Positions 35,254-44,060 are shown, counted from the first letter of the stretch. The stretch: DNA of 64,000 nucleotides from Nitrospirales bacterium (GCA_021604105.1 BQIW01000012.1:1-64000), one strand, 5' to 3'. The notes: a model not told the origin generated them from the letters alone. A program made the numbers and translations.

Positions 35254-36338
35254 TTTTCATTTATGATATACAAAATAGGAAATAATTGTCAATAATGCTG
35301 ATCCTCATATGAAAAAGAATCAATTTAATCGGTAAAACAAGGCCGGTGAAAATAGGTGAATGAATCACTGAATAATTAAAAGGGATAGCGGGACTGGATG
35401 CGGCGCGACTTTATAGAAGATCGATGAATAAGACTTCCACTTATAGTCAGGTTTTCAAGGCAAGTGGTTGCAGCTGTGTCCTCCCTCCAAACAGTTTCCA
35501 ATTTCCTGCACAGGTATTTTTCTCCTTTTTCGCATATTTCATATGTTGAAATTAGGCTTGGCAATATCCAACCCACTCTTTGCAGGTAACACCATGTGGC
35601 AGGATCACTGCGGGCCGGGATGGCTGATCGCTCATGTCCGTTTCATATTGAGGATTGGGAGGGTATAAAGTTGAGAATGTGAGAACCTTCCGATGACCCA
35701 GCAGTTAGTTTCATGAAAGAATCCTGCTTACGATATTGGGGTAGGCAAGGGAGCGCCTCCCCTGATTTTTCCCGCGCCACGGGTTACCCATTGACTGATC
35801 AGACCATGATTGCGAAAAACCTTCCTCCTTTTTGTGGTTCGTTTGGTTTCGACATGGCGTTTGATCGTGTTTGCAACCGCCAATGGTAAAAATTTCAACA
35901 GCAGATTTTCGCAGGTCGGCTTGAGATGGTGGAATGCTGACACGTTACTGGGCCGTGCCTTTTGAGCCATCTACCGACCTGTTTGGTTGAGAGGATTGCC
36001 AATCCATACAGGAATCGGCCGGGCAAAGGGGACGCATTGATTCTGGTCATATCTACAATCAAGATCCGGTTGAAATATTGTCACAGACCTGCCGCCACCT
36101 TTTCCCCCTTCTTCAATCCATTCCAAATGGTCATATTGCCTTATGAGCAGTATGCTTCTAGGCCATGCCCAAAAGAAAAAAAGCGGTTTGTGGTATCTGG
36201 TATGGCCATGTAGATCAATGTAAGTCGGAACTGGTTTTGATGAATGTGAATGAAAGGCCATGGTCTGATGTTGAGTTCTCCTTTCATTGAAGTTGATATC
36301 GAGTTTCACTTATAAGTATTATAAACTAGTAATTTATA
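35254..36338. other. Gene-free stretch of about 1.1 kb
   Basis: Only short frames without binding sites or family likeness are present on both strands. No tRNA, repeat array or transposase remnant was recognised. It may hold degenerate DNA or a small RNA, but nothing specific can be supported. Confidence 0.5.
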
Positions 36339-36368
36339 TTGACGTAAGTGGGAGAAGAAGGAGATAAT
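36339..36368 (+). promoter_or_regulatory. Putative promoter of the bacterioferritin pair
   Basis: TTGACG (36339-36344) and GATAAT (36363-36368) are separated by 18 bases and lie about 100 bases before the first bacterioferritin gene. AT-rich sequence just upstream (36310-36340) may bind regulators, but no good Fur box is seen there. Confidence 0.5.
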
Positions 36369-36464
36369 ATTCAAACTAGCGACTGTTGCATAACGTGACA
36401 GTGAGGCCCACAGAGGTCCCGCCTCTTATACGTCTTATTATTTTCAATTAAAGGGAGGTGAGCG

Positions 36465-36941
36465 ATGAAAGCAAAAAAGGGGGTTGTGGATTTTCTGAAT
36501 CAAATTTTAACGGAGGAACTGACGGTTATTAACCAATATTTCCTCCATGCTAAAATGTGTGCCAATTGGGGGTATGAACGGTTGGAGAAAAAAATACGGG
36601 AACGAAGTTTTAGTGAGATGAAAGATGCCGACAAAATCATTGAACATATTCTGTATCTTGAAGGCGTGCCCAACGTTCAGCGTCTGGGGACGGTGAAAAT
36701 CGGCGAGACCGTTCCCGAGCAGTTGAAGTTGGATTTAAAGAAAGAACAAGAGATGGTCACCCTCCTGACTGAGGCCATCCAACATTGTTCAAAGGTTGGA
36801 GACTTCACGACGCGGCATCTGTTCGAAGATATGGTGGCAGATGAAGACGAACATATTGACTGGATTGAAACTCAGCAGGAAACAATTAAGCAGGTTGGCC
36901 TCGAGAATTATTTGAGCGAACAAATCAAGAATGAGTCGTAA
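36465..36941 (+). CDS. bfr: Bacterioferritin, haem-ligand subunit
   Basis: Bacterioferritin stores iron as a 24-mer with a di-iron ferroxidase centre and haem between subunits. The 158-residue protein aligns along its whole length with Escherichia coli Bfr. It has Glu18 in LTEELTVINQYF, Glu51 and the haem ligand Met52 in SEMKDADKIIEHIL, Glu94, and Glu127/His130 in DEDEHIDW. The ferroxidase ligand His54 is replaced by Asp. The start is ATG 36465 after AAAGGGAGGTGAGCG, a very strong site. The next gene is a diverged paralogue 84 bases downstream. Confidence 0.95.
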   Translation: MKAKKGVVDFLNQILTEELTVINQYFLHAKMCANWGYERLEKKIRERSFSEMKDADKIIEHILYLEGVPNVQRLGTVKIGETVPEQLKLDLKKEQEMVTLLTEAIQHCSKVGDFTTRHLFEDMVADEDEHIDWIETQQETIKQVGLENYLSEQIKNES

Positions 36942-37025
36942 GATGCCAATCATGAGATGTCGGGCGAACAAGTGGGGAATGTTCCCATTTGTCCACGGCC
37001 CTTTCTCATCAATAAGGAGAGGATC

Positions 37026-37502
37026 ATGAAGGCCAAAGAGGGAGTTCTGGAATTTCTCAATAACATTCTAACGGCCGAGTTGACCGCTGCACATCAATAT
37101 ATTGCGAATGCGGCCATGTGCGGCAATTGGGGATATGATCGGTTGCACCATACGATCCAGGAGCGTGCGTTAGAGGAAGTGACTCATGCGGGAGGCATTG
37201 TTGAGCATATCCTCTACTTAGAAGGAAAGCCGGACATGCAGCGGTTAGGAACGGTCAATGTTGGCCAAACGGTTTTGGATCAGTTTAAGAGTGATTTGAA
37301 ACTTGAAATGGCTGATTTGCAACTTCTGCGCGAGGCCATTGGTCATTGCGATAAGGTTGGAGATTATACGACCCGGCACAAGCTGGAAGAGATGAGTGTG
37401 GATACCGATGAACACATTGACTGGCTGGAAACTCAAATGGAAACAATCAGGCAAGTTGGTCTCGAAAATTACCTAAGCGAGCAGATTAAAAAAGACGGCT
37501 GA
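37026..37502 (+). CDS. bfr: Bacterioferritin paralogue lacking the haem Met and one ferroxidase Glu
   Basis: This 158-residue paralogue of the upstream gene keeps Glu18 (LTAELTAAHQY), Glu51 and His54 (EEVTHAGGIVEHIL), Glu94 and His130. It has Val at haem position Met52 and Thr at Glu127 (VDTDEHIDW). It starts at ATG 37026 after AATAAGGAGAGGATC. The two proteins lose different ligands, as in hetero-oligomeric bacterioferritins of some proteobacteria, so mixed 24-mers are likely. ATG 36957 opens a longer frame but without conserved sequence. Confidence 0.93.
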   Translation: MKAKEGVLEFLNNILTAELTAAHQYIANAAMCGNWGYDRLHHTIQERALEEVTHAGGIVEHILYLEGKPDMQRLGTVNVGQTVLDQFKSDLKLEMADLQLLREAIGHCDKVGDYTTRHKLEEMSVDTDEHIDWLETQMETIRQVGLENYLSEQIKKDG

Positions 37503-37617
37503 AGTGAAAAGTGGGAAGGTTGGAGTAAGAAATACGGAATGAGAAAAAACAGAGGGTTGCCCTGACTTCTCTTCGGGTTCTCACTCTTTTTTTTCTTCTC
37601 ACCTCTGCATCTAGGTG

Positions 37618-37652
37618 GGGCGAAGTGCCTGTAACAAACAGACACCTCGCCC
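37618..37652. repeat. Long inverted repeat / possible bidirectional terminator
   Basis: GGGCGA-A-GTG-C-CTGT pairs with ACAG-A-CAC-C-TCGCCC around the loop AACAA: 13 base pairs with two mismatches. It lies between the convergent bacterioferritin genes and the minus-strand cupredoxin remnant. No long T-tract follows on either side, so the terminator role is inferred from position. Confidence 0.55.
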
Positions 37653-37745
37653 TTAAGGGAGGGAGCAATCTTCTTTGCCTCTCTCATACGTCAACCGGCA
37701 CTTTTCCTTCTGAGTGATATGAAAATATTTCCCAACCGAGAACCT

Positions 37746-38268
37746 TCATTCTCTTCGTCCTCGCCGAAAATCCGTTGACAAACTCTGCCTGGAGGATATC
37801 TTCGCTTTTCTGTCGCATGGGACATGGAATGAAACAGACATCTCTTCGTCCTCATGCTCCGGGACGTTGCAGTAAAGTACATATGGATCTTGGCAGAAAA
37901 GAACCTTTGTTTTCCTGACGTTGTCATCAGAAAATTCCTCTCCTTCTTCCATTAACTTCACGGGTACATGTCCGTCGTGACCGATGTGACCTGTGACAGG
38001 TCCTGTATGAACGTTCTCCTGTATCTGGAAAGGTGGCCGGAATCAGGTCAGTACGGAGGAACACCAATTCATGCAGTATCGTTCCGGCATGCACCGCTTG
38101 AAAGGTGATCCAGTCTGCGTTGGCCGTTGTGTGGTTGGGACGCACAGTGAAATCTTGGAGTATGACGTCCATCCGTGATTTTGTATGAGTGGATTGAAAA
38201 AGGATTGGTTGGCCACATCCAAAAATGTCCAGGTCAACGGCAAGGGGAATAAACCTGCGGCCCCTCAT
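37746..38268 (-). pseudogene. Cupredoxin-like gene broken by a frameshift
   Basis: Reading right to left, one frame (38268 down to about 38010) gives a cupredoxin N-terminal half, with DVILQDFTVRPNHTTANADW and VHAGTILHELVFLRTDL. The copper His would be in HELV. The frame then runs into nonsense. The C-terminal half continues in another frame (about 38010-37746) with GHIGHDGHVPVKLMEEGEEF and YVLYCNVPEHEDEEMSVSFH, supplying the Cys, His and Met copper ligands. Type 1 copper proteins of this group read YVLICNLPGHYKAGM here. The break lies near the segment encoding LIPATF. The N terminus has no clear signal peptide and the C terminus runs past the domain, so more lesions are possible. Confidence 0.68.
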
Positions 38269-38384
38269 GTATGAAATCTTGTGTTCCGGTATGTCATCGC
38301 TGGAGATGTTCTTTTGATCCTTCCAGATTATGGGTCATCAAGTACGTTTTCTGGATTGTACTTGATGGATGCCGAATGTGTTCC

Positions 38385-38591
38385 TCAATGACAGATGGTG
38401 GTTTCTGCGTCAATGAGGCCGGGTGCCTTTCGAACCCCGGCGGTGTCTGATACGTGAGCGGCCATTCTGGCCAATTGCATGGCATAGGTGAGGAACTCTT
38501 CTTTCTCGAAATGAAGGGTGATCGACCCATAGGTGAGATGAATACGACTACAATCACAGACGTTCAGCTTGAGTTGTTGATTTGATGACAT
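38385..38591 (-). CDS. Small hypothetical protein (68 aa)
   Basis: A 68-residue protein starts at ATG 38591 after CAGGAGACACCT. It has CDCSRIHLTYGSITLHFEKE and FLTYAMQLARMAAHV, with a Cys-x-Cys near the start and an amphipathic helix. I have the impression of a small family seen beside iron/copper genes in related bacteria but cannot name it. It sits between the peroxiredoxin-like gene and the cupredoxin remnant, all on the minus strand behind one Fur-box-like site. Confidence 0.65.
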   Translation of the reverse strand: MSSNQQLKLNVCDCSRIHLTYGSITLHFEKEEFLTYAMQLARMAAHVSDTAGVRKAPGLIDAETTICH

Positions 38592-38633
38592 AGGTGTCTC
38601 CTGAGTGGTGTGAGGTTGATTTGTGAGGGAGTA

Positions 38634-39185
38634 TTAGCAAAGGGTTGGGTTCAAATCCTGTTCAGCAAACATGAAATTGGCGGGGACAGGATTATCGATT
38701 CGTTCTTGAGTCGGCTGAGTCGAAAAGTCCTGACATTGTTTCAATAGTCCCAAAAGAAGAGTCATGCCATGCCAGTTGAACAAATGGCTCAGTCGGTCTC
38801 TGATTACTCCCTCCGGGTCGAAGATGAAGGTTTGGCATTGGTTTAAGCGAGGTTCCCTCCATACGCCCAAGGCTCGACCTAAGCGGTGTGTGGAGTCAGT
38901 TAACAAAGGGATGGAAAGAATTTTGGTTGTGGGGTGGTGTGCACCGACCAACGAATGAGCGGGGTGTTGCATCCCCAACAGGAGGGCGCCCTGTTTTTGG
39001 ACGGTTCTCCGAAACTGATTGAGAAACACGGCATCGCAAAATTCAAGTTGGGGAAGGCAACATAATATGCCCCATCGTCCCTCCAGGCTCGCGAGATCCA
39101 AATCGATCATATTTCCCTTCAGCAGGGCAGGAACTCTCATGTGTGGCAAAGTGGAATGTCCTATGTTCATGGGGATAGCCTCCAT
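38634..39185 (-). CDS. Peroxiredoxin-like thioredoxin-fold protein with candidate active Cys
   Basis: The 183-residue product is a paralogue of the gene at 34579-35106. Shared features are an N-terminal RVPALLKGNMIDLDL, the strand WGILCCLPQLEFCDAVFL and PLLTDSTHRLGRALG. LEFCD places a Cys where peroxiredoxins have the peroxidatic Cys, although the usual TxxC context is absent. Starts at 39185 (after CGGAGGA) or 39170 (after GGAGG) are both credible. Fur-box-like DNA lies about 150 bases upstream. It probably heads an operon with the small protein and the cupredoxin remnant. Confidence 0.62.
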   Translation of the reverse strand: MEAIPMNIGHSTLPHMRVPALLKGNMIDLDLASLEGRWGILCCLPQLEFCDAVFLNQFRRTVQKQGALLLGMQHPAHSLVGAHHPTTKILSIPLLTDSTHRLGRALGVWREPRLNQCQTFIFDPEGVIRDRLSHLFNWHGMTLLLGLLKQCQDFSTQPTQERIDNPVPANFMFAEQDLNPTLC

Positions 39186-39328
39186 TGGTTATGTCCTCCG
39201 GCTAAAAAGAAAGGTTGGCGCTCCGGAGGAGAAAAAGAGGCCCAACCTTTTTGGGCGGGTATGGGGTAGCACGCCCTTGAATAGTGTTCGTGTTTAAAGA
39301 TTTGATGTGTTTGTGACTTCAAATATAA

Positions 39329-39343
39329 TGATAATGAAATTCA
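39329..39343 (-). promoter_or_regulatory. Fur-box-like operator
   Basis: TGATAATGAAATTCA has a perfect left half (TGATAAT) and 4 of 7 matches in the right half of the 7-1-7 consensus, with ATAATGATAATGAAATTCATT around it. It is upstream of the minus-strand peroxiredoxin-like operon. Confidence 0.58.
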
Positions 39344-39470
39344 TTTGTATTTTCAAGATAAAATTAAAAAAATATGTTGACCATTGCCGATTCATGGTTT
39401 TTGGTGACTTTTTGTTCACGGTTGTCCGGGTAGTGGGAGCGATACAAGCTTCTTGCAAGAGGAAGTCGTC

Positions 39471-39509
39471 AAAAAAACAAGCCCACGGGGAATGTCTCCC
39501 CGTGGGCTT
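39471..39509 (-). terminator. Intrinsic terminator of the di-haem cytochrome gene
   Basis: AAGCCCACGGGGA (39479-39491) pairs perfectly with TCCCCGTGGGCTT (39497-39509) around a five-base loop. On the minus strand the hairpin is followed by G and seven T (39471-39478 complement). It lies 73 bases after the stop of the cytochrome gene. Confidence 0.92.
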
Positions 39510-39581
39510 AATGATGTGCGATTTCGTTCAGTTGTTAGAAATCGGTGAGTACGTTTTTCCTTGAGACGCGATGTCCCTTGT

Positions 39582-41417
39582 TTACTCGTAGTCTTCGTTT
39601 AACGATCGTAGGAATGCCGTTAAGGCCGGAATGTCTTCTTGAATTAAGGCAATGTTTTTCATTTCGGAATCCCCATTGCGAAGCATTCCCTTTCGCGCTA
39701 AATCCGAATTGATAATATACCCTTGAATCACATCTTTAAGAGTATCGGCGATACCGGCGTGACTATAGGGAGCTGAATGACTCAAATCCCGGAGGTCGGG
39801 AGTTTTGAATGCGCCAATAGCTCTCGGGAGGAGTCGATCCGGTCGACAGGCTTGGAAGCCACGAAATACCCCAAAGTGTTCATTGAGGGCGTCCTCGCAG
39901 AGAATTGACCAAATGGGTAGCTGGGATTCGGGGAAATCAGGATTCCAGAAAATGTTCCAAATTCCCAGATCGGTCCATTGGGCGTTGTCCGTCGAGGGAA
40001 TAGCGCGGAATGGTTCTTGAGCATGAGGATGCTTTCCTGTGGCAGGCAGGTAGGCTTCGATATGACTATTTCGTTGATACAATGCGGGTATTTCCAGCAT
40101 GGAAAACGATTCGGGGCCGTGAATGCGTTCATACTCCATTTGGGCGATTCCCGTGTTGTGAAAACGGAAGTCGGTAAAATTTGGTGGCGTATGACAGGCA
40201 ATGCAATTCCCAATTCCTCCCTTGGCTTGGTCACTGGGCCGAATGTGATGGCCTTTATGGCGATCCTTGTGTCGACCCGGTTGGGTGAAAAAGATTTTCA
40301 GCCCTGCTAATTCTTCAGGCCCAAAAGTGAACGGTTGGTCATGGAATTGAAATTGGCCGTCTGCCGTATGGGGATTCTTCTCAACGAATTGCAGAGTCGG
40401 GCCATCGGTAGAAGAGGACGAGGGCCATCGGGAGTAATCGTCCGGATCGTATGATTCGAGAAATCGAATCTGTTTGAGCAATCGACGGGTATATGACCTG
40501 GGAGATTCCCACTTATCAGGTTGACGGGGCAAATCGTTGATTTCAAGAAAGACGTCATAGGGAGAAAGATTGAAACTTCCATCCTCGTCTTGTGAGAAGA
40601 GGAGTTGGTCCGTATAGGCGGCGATGAGTTGTGAAACGGCCTGGACAAGTTCCCGGTCGGTGGCTTGAGAAACCTCTACACGAAATTCTTCAGGAATCAG
40701 AAATTCTTGAGGAATAGATGGATCGGTTCCGGTGAACATGACTCCATAGGACAGCCCGCCAAACTCCTGCGCCAGATCTCCGGTTCCCGAGTCTTCTCGA
40801 ATAATTCTGGCAATATGTGAGATGGCAGCTTCCTGTTCGTCGGGAAGCCATCCAAAGTTCCGTCCGGTGAGTGTGCCTTTAACCAAATCTACCATCGTCG
40901 GGAACTCAGCATCGGCATGAAGAAAAAACATTTGTCGAGGAAGAGCGGCATTAACGAGCGGTGGCGCGTTTCGGACCGCGGTGAGTTTTCCATCTTCCCG
41001 GGCTGGAATAGGACTCCGTCGTGCAAAATCCGAATAGGTATTCATTCCGTAGTTCGGAATATCGAGAAGTTCGTCTACAAAGTGGCAACTCCGGCAGTTT
41101 ATCGATTGACCGGCAAACGGGCCATCGGCAAATTGATCGGGTGGGAGTTTGGCATTCGCCACGTTGTCGAGGGCGGAATCACCTTGCGTCAAGGGATCAT
41201 TTACATCGCCCCCGTCATCCAGAAAAATTTTAAATAATTGAGCAAATCGGGTTTCCAGAAACAATCGTTCACCGTTGGTGACTTCCGGAGGATCAGCCTC
41301 TTCGGCTTCCTGGGCGAACACCAGAGGTGCATTGACGAAAAAGGATAGAGTTGAGGTGAGGACGGCAATACAAAAGACCTGAGCGAAAGAGAAAAGAATA
41401 GATGTTTTGACGTTCAC
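39582..41417 (-). CDS. Di-haem cytochrome c peroxidase / MauG family protein, large
   Basis: A 611-residue exported protein with a signal peptide (about residues 1-35, ending VFAQ). It contains two c-type haem motifs, INCRSCH (about residue 103) and GNCIACH (about 406), and the family C-terminal segment LRDLSHSAPYSHAGIADTLK. Peroxidases of this family reduce hydrogen peroxide, while MauG-like members oxidise protein residues. It is nearly twice the size of classical CcpA-type enzymes, with a long domain before and between haems. It stands alone with its own terminator. Which reaction it catalyses cannot be read from the sequence. Confidence 0.88.
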   Translation of the reverse strand: MNVKTSILFSFAQVFCIAVLTSTLSFFVNAPLVFAQEAEEADPPEVTNGERLFLETRFAQLFKIFLDDGGDVNDPLTQGDSALDNVANAKLPPDQFADGPFAGQSINCRSCHFVDELLDIPNYGMNTYSDFARRSPIPAREDGKLTAVRNAPPLVNAALPRQMFFLHADAEFPTMVDLVKGTLTGRNFGWLPDEQEAAISHIARIIREDSGTGDLAQEFGGLSYGVMFTGTDPSIPQEFLIPEEFRVEVSQATDRELVQAVSQLIAAYTDQLLFSQDEDGSFNLSPYDVFLEINDLPRQPDKWESPRSYTRRLLKQIRFLESYDPDDYSRWPSSSSTDGPTLQFVEKNPHTADGQFQFHDQPFTFGPEELAGLKIFFTQPGRHKDRHKGHHIRPSDQAKGGIGNCIACHTPPNFTDFRFHNTGIAQMEYERIHGPESFSMLEIPALYQRNSHIEAYLPATGKHPHAQEPFRAIPSTDNAQWTDLGIWNIFWNPDFPESQLPIWSILCEDALNEHFGVFRGFQACRPDRLLPRAIGAFKTPDLRDLSHSAPYSHAGIADTLKDVIQGYIINSDLARKGMLRNGDSEMKNIALIQEDIPALTAFLRSLNEDYE

Positions 41418-41636
41418 GGGGGCACCTCGCTTTAAAAAGAATGAATGAATGGTCGGAGAAATCCTCTTTGATCTCCCTTATGGATGAATGGTGAACGTAA
41501 CCTCACACGTCATGTGTTGAGGCGGAGCGAGGCGAGGGGGACAGGAGGAGGCCCACCCCCTCGCCTACATGAGGATGAATGAAAGGGTATTCATCCTCGG
41601 GATATATGAAGAATCAGGGCATGGCGTTCCTTGATC

Positions 41637-41677
41637 ACAAAAAAAGCCCATGAGCATGCACTGGCAGCTCATGGGCT
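41637..41677 (-). terminator. Intrinsic terminator, minus strand
   Basis: AGCCCATGAGC (41645-41655) pairs with GCTCATGGGCT (41667-41677). On the minus strand the stem is followed by a run of T (complement of the A-run ending at 41645). It lies just after the remnant at 41723-41810 and could serve the operon that ends with the lipoprotein at 41891. Confidence 0.85.
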
Positions 41678-41722
41678 CTGGACTCTAAAAGTCTCGGGCC
41701 TTAGGAATCTGGTGAGACGTAC

Positions 41723-41810
41723 TTAGTCGTCAGACTCTGGCATGATCAGTTTCCCTATTTGACACCGCATTTCATTTATGGATATGACGAACATCATAAA
41801 AAGTCTGCGG
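41723..41810 (-). pseudogene. Degenerate partial copy of the four-TM membrane protein C terminus
   Basis: The minus strand encodes FMMFVISINEMRCQIGKLIM followed by PESDD and stop. This parallels the end of the intact gene at 42363-42875, which reads FVIPMYEMWWQKSAFMMPDSDD in two parts. Nucleotide similarity is also obvious over about 85 bases (for example TTTCATTTATGGATATGACGAACAT against TTTCATACATGGGTATGACGAACAT, compared piecewise). No start codon or upstream part is present. It shows a past duplication or partial deletion beside the operon. Confidence 0.8.
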
Positions 41811-41890
41811 TTGATTCGAAGATCCTCAGGTAATACGTTAAGGTACACTCGGACAACATCCGGGAATTAAGTTAATGCAAAGGTCGGAAT

Positions 41891-42271
41891 TTATGGCTTT
41901 TGAGCCAAAAACCAGCCTTTGCTGTTCATGCATTTCGCCAAGGCCTCATCAGTTATTCCTTTGCTGAATGGGTTCAATGAGGTCTCGGAATGAACGTCAT
42001 CGATGAGGATGCCACGACATGAGCGCAGATCCTGCTCGAATTCCTTCTCACCGGCGTCTGGCTTTGCCCAATACAAATCTGAAGCACAGGCAGAAAGAAA
42101 GACGGAAAAAAGGCTGATACCTACCCATGCCCCATAGCCATGGTGAGGAGGCCTTGACCTGGCCGATGTGCGATGTGGCCGATGAGCCTGCCCCTTTCTC
42201 ATGAAAGCCTGGTCGTCTGAATCGATTGAGTGAGGAGGGTCGTGTCGCATTCCATTCAAAAGATCACGCAT
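41891..42271 (-). CDS. Predicted lipoprotein
   Basis: The product carries a hydrophobic segment and lipobox (WVGISLFSVFLSAC), then a mature domain of about 65 residues with DLRSCRGILIDD and ALAKCMNSKGWFLAQKP, a two-Cys pattern found in many small outer-membrane lipoproteins. The long N-terminal region suggests that the real start is inside, for example ATG 42202, which would give a 103-residue precursor. It is the last gene of the probable operon 44060-41891 (lipoprotein, FMN-binding, four-TM, lipoprotein). Confidence 0.65.
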   Translation of the reverse strand: MRDLLNGMRHDPPHSIDSDDQAFMRKGQAHRPHRTSARSRPPHHGYGAWVGISLFSVFLSACASDLYWAKPDAGEKEFEQDLRSCRGILIDDVHSETSLNPFSKGITDEALAKCMNSKGWFLAQKP

Positions 42272-42362
42272 TCATTTCAAGCCAACCGGGTGGTCGAAGT
42301 GACCCGAGTTTCGGCATGGGTCCGGGCACAGAATGTTCTTCAAACTGGAGAAAGGACATAAG

Positions 42363-42875
42363 TTAATCATCCGAATCTGGCATCATAAAGGCGGATTTTT
42401 GCCACCACATTTCATACATGGGTATGACGAACATGATGAGAAATCCTACGACCATCAGGATGTCTCCGGTCAACATGGTAATGGTAAAGATTGGGGATAC
42501 ATACGCAATCAGCCAAGGTGAAATCAAATCCAGGGTAACCCCGACAAAGGCCATCCATGTCGTAACCACTTTTAGTGTGGGGCTGACCATTGTGAGATAG
42601 AGCACATGCACCAAAATCATGAATGTGACCGGCATGGTAAACAGATGAAAATGTGTGGTCTCGGCCAGTTGACCAAACGGCATTGGTTCACCAAATGTCG
42701 CATCAGACCCACGGTAATGTTCGGCAAGACCTTTGAGACTTAATTCGGTCATGCTATGAGCCCAGAAGAAGGTGAATATAAATCCTGCAAGCATGAGCAG
42801 GAGAAACCAGGTATAGACTAAGCGGATATGGCGGTCGGTATCACGAAGCCGGAAGCGGGCATTAAAATTTCGCAT
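42363..42875 (-). CDS. Four-TM inner-membrane protein, possible b-type haem carrier
   Basis: The 170-residue protein has four hydrophobic helices (about 20-40, 76-96, 104-124, 133-155). It has conserved-looking histidines at the second helix (ETTHFHLFTMPVTF) and HVLYLT, and an N-terminal basic DTDRHIRLVY. The histidine spacing would allow haem binding, but this is inference. It follows the FMN-binding protein by 16 bases and precedes a lipoprotein, suggesting a membrane electron-transfer module. A degraded copy of its 3' end is at 41723-41810. Confidence 0.65.
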   Translation of the reverse strand: MRNFNARFRLRDTDRHIRLVYTWFLLLMLAGFIFTFFWAHSMTELSLKGLAEHYRGSDATFGEPMPFGQLAETTHFHLFTMPVTFMILVHVLYLTMVSPTLKVVTTWMAFVGVTLDLISPWLIAYVSPIFTITMLTGDILMVVGFLIMFVIPMYEMWWQKSAFMMPDSDD

Positions 42876-42891
42876 TCCATTCTTGCAGTAG

Positions 42892-43578
42892 TTAGAACCC
42901 CAGCAGGGACTCCAAAAAGCTTTTGTCCGATCGGCTGGCGGTATTCATAGAGGAGCCGTGACTCTGGGTGTGTAAGTAGAGTTCATGGGCCAGGACCAGG
43001 GCGCGTTTAACCCCGGCACTCATGGACCGCACCGACATGGTGGCGCCGGAAATGTTGATGATATCCCGGTTAATCCGAATGGGGTCTTCAACTGTTTTTC
43101 CTTGGTATTGGTAATTGAATCGTTTTTTTCCCACTTCGCTTCCCCGTGATTCTCGGTATACCAATACTTCAACGTTGGTGACTTCTCCATTGGGGTCAAC
43201 GCCTACCATGTAGGTCATCGCCTTATGCTTACCGATTGTATTTTGGATGAAGCCCCATCCATCAATTTGTCCATTGGTTTCTCCAATGAAGCATTCAAAG
43301 GTCGATTCCGGAAATTGCCATCCAATTCGTTCCTCAATGAGTCGCTTCTGATCCTGGGTGAGATTGATGACCTCCATGCGTATGGAATGGGATTCAGGAA
43401 ATGTCAATTTTGCGGCTTCTTCCGGAGTCAGATAGACGTCTTCTTGAACCATTTCTTGGGGGGTGAGGTATCGGTTCAAATCCTGATCCCAAATTCGCTC
43501 CTCTTGGGCCTGGCCCAATGAGGTCAGGCCAATAAAAAGAAGTGTATTGAGGAGGGTAATCAGGATTCGATGAAACAT
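42892..43578 (-). CDS. Exported FMN-binding domain protein
   Basis: The 228-residue precursor has a signal peptide (residues 1-24, ending GQAQ). It carries an FMN-binding domain of the NqrC/RnfG type, with GKHKAMTYMVGVDPNGEVTN and the flavinylation-like motif INISGATMSVRSM, where the Thr of SGAT accepts FMN through a phosphoester. ApbE, the transferase that performs this attachment, is encoded at 46864-47868. The protein probably passes electrons in the periplasm, with the four-TM protein as partner. It overlaps the upstream lipoprotein gene by 19 bases. Confidence 0.85.
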   Translation of the reverse strand: MFHRILITLLNTLLFIGLTSLGQAQEERIWDQDLNRYLTPQEMVQEDVYLTPEEAAKLTFPESHSIRMEVINLTQDQKRLIEERIGWQFPESTFECFIGETNGQIDGWGFIQNTIGKHKAMTYMVGVDPNGEVTNVEVLVYRESRGSEVGKKRFNYQYQGKTVEDPIRINRDIINISGATMSVRSMSAGVKRALVLAHELYLHTQSHGSSMNTASRSDKSFLESLLGF

Positions 43579-44060
43579 CCTTCAGCCTCAAGTTTTTCGG
43601 TTAAGTTGTGTAAAATGTGATTGACGGCTTGTTGTGATGGTTCGACCGGATACCAATCATAAAGTCTGGCGCCCCCACGGAATCCCCAATGTTGCCGCCG
43701 TTCGGCAATTTGGAGTCGCACGGCATTAGAGTCGAGGGGCTTCAAGGTCAGGGTCAGTTGCGACCGTTCCTTGTCCCCCATGCCTTCCCGTTGGAAAAGA
43801 CCATACTTGGCGCCTTCCACATATTCCACCCGCCACCCGGTTTCGATTACTCCGTTGGACTTGTCTTTCTTCGTTACGGGGTAGGCCCTGAGGGTTTCCA
43901 GGGAGGAATTCCATACGGAATCAATTGGGCAGGCCATGTATCGATCGACAATCAGGTCTTGACCGGAAAGGAAAGCGCAGCCCAGAAAAAACAGTGGGCA
44001 TACAAAAATTGAGATCCCACGAATCAGGGAAGAAAAAGAAAGGGTCAACATAAAAACCAA
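43560..44060 (-). CDS. Predicted lipoprotein (166 aa)
   Basis: The N terminus is hydrophobic with lipobox FFLGC (Cys about residue 28). The mature part has VDRYMACPIDSVWNSSLETL, KSNGVIETGWRVEY and RLQIAERRQHWGFRGGARLY, a pattern like small BamC/NlpB-type or DUF lipoprotein domains, but I cannot name the family with confidence. The start could be ATG 44060 or 44051. A Fur-box-like site is 60-80 bases upstream. It probably leads the operon with the FMN-binding protein. Confidence 0.72.
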   Translation of the reverse strand: MVFMLTLSFSSLIRGISIFVCPLFFLGCAFLSGQDLIVDRYMACPIDSVWNSSLETLRAYPVTKKDKSNGVIETGWRVEYVEGAKYGLFQREGMGDKERSQLTLTLKPLDSNAVRLQIAERRQHWGFRGGARLYDWYPVEPSQQAVNHILHNLTEKLEAEGCFIES

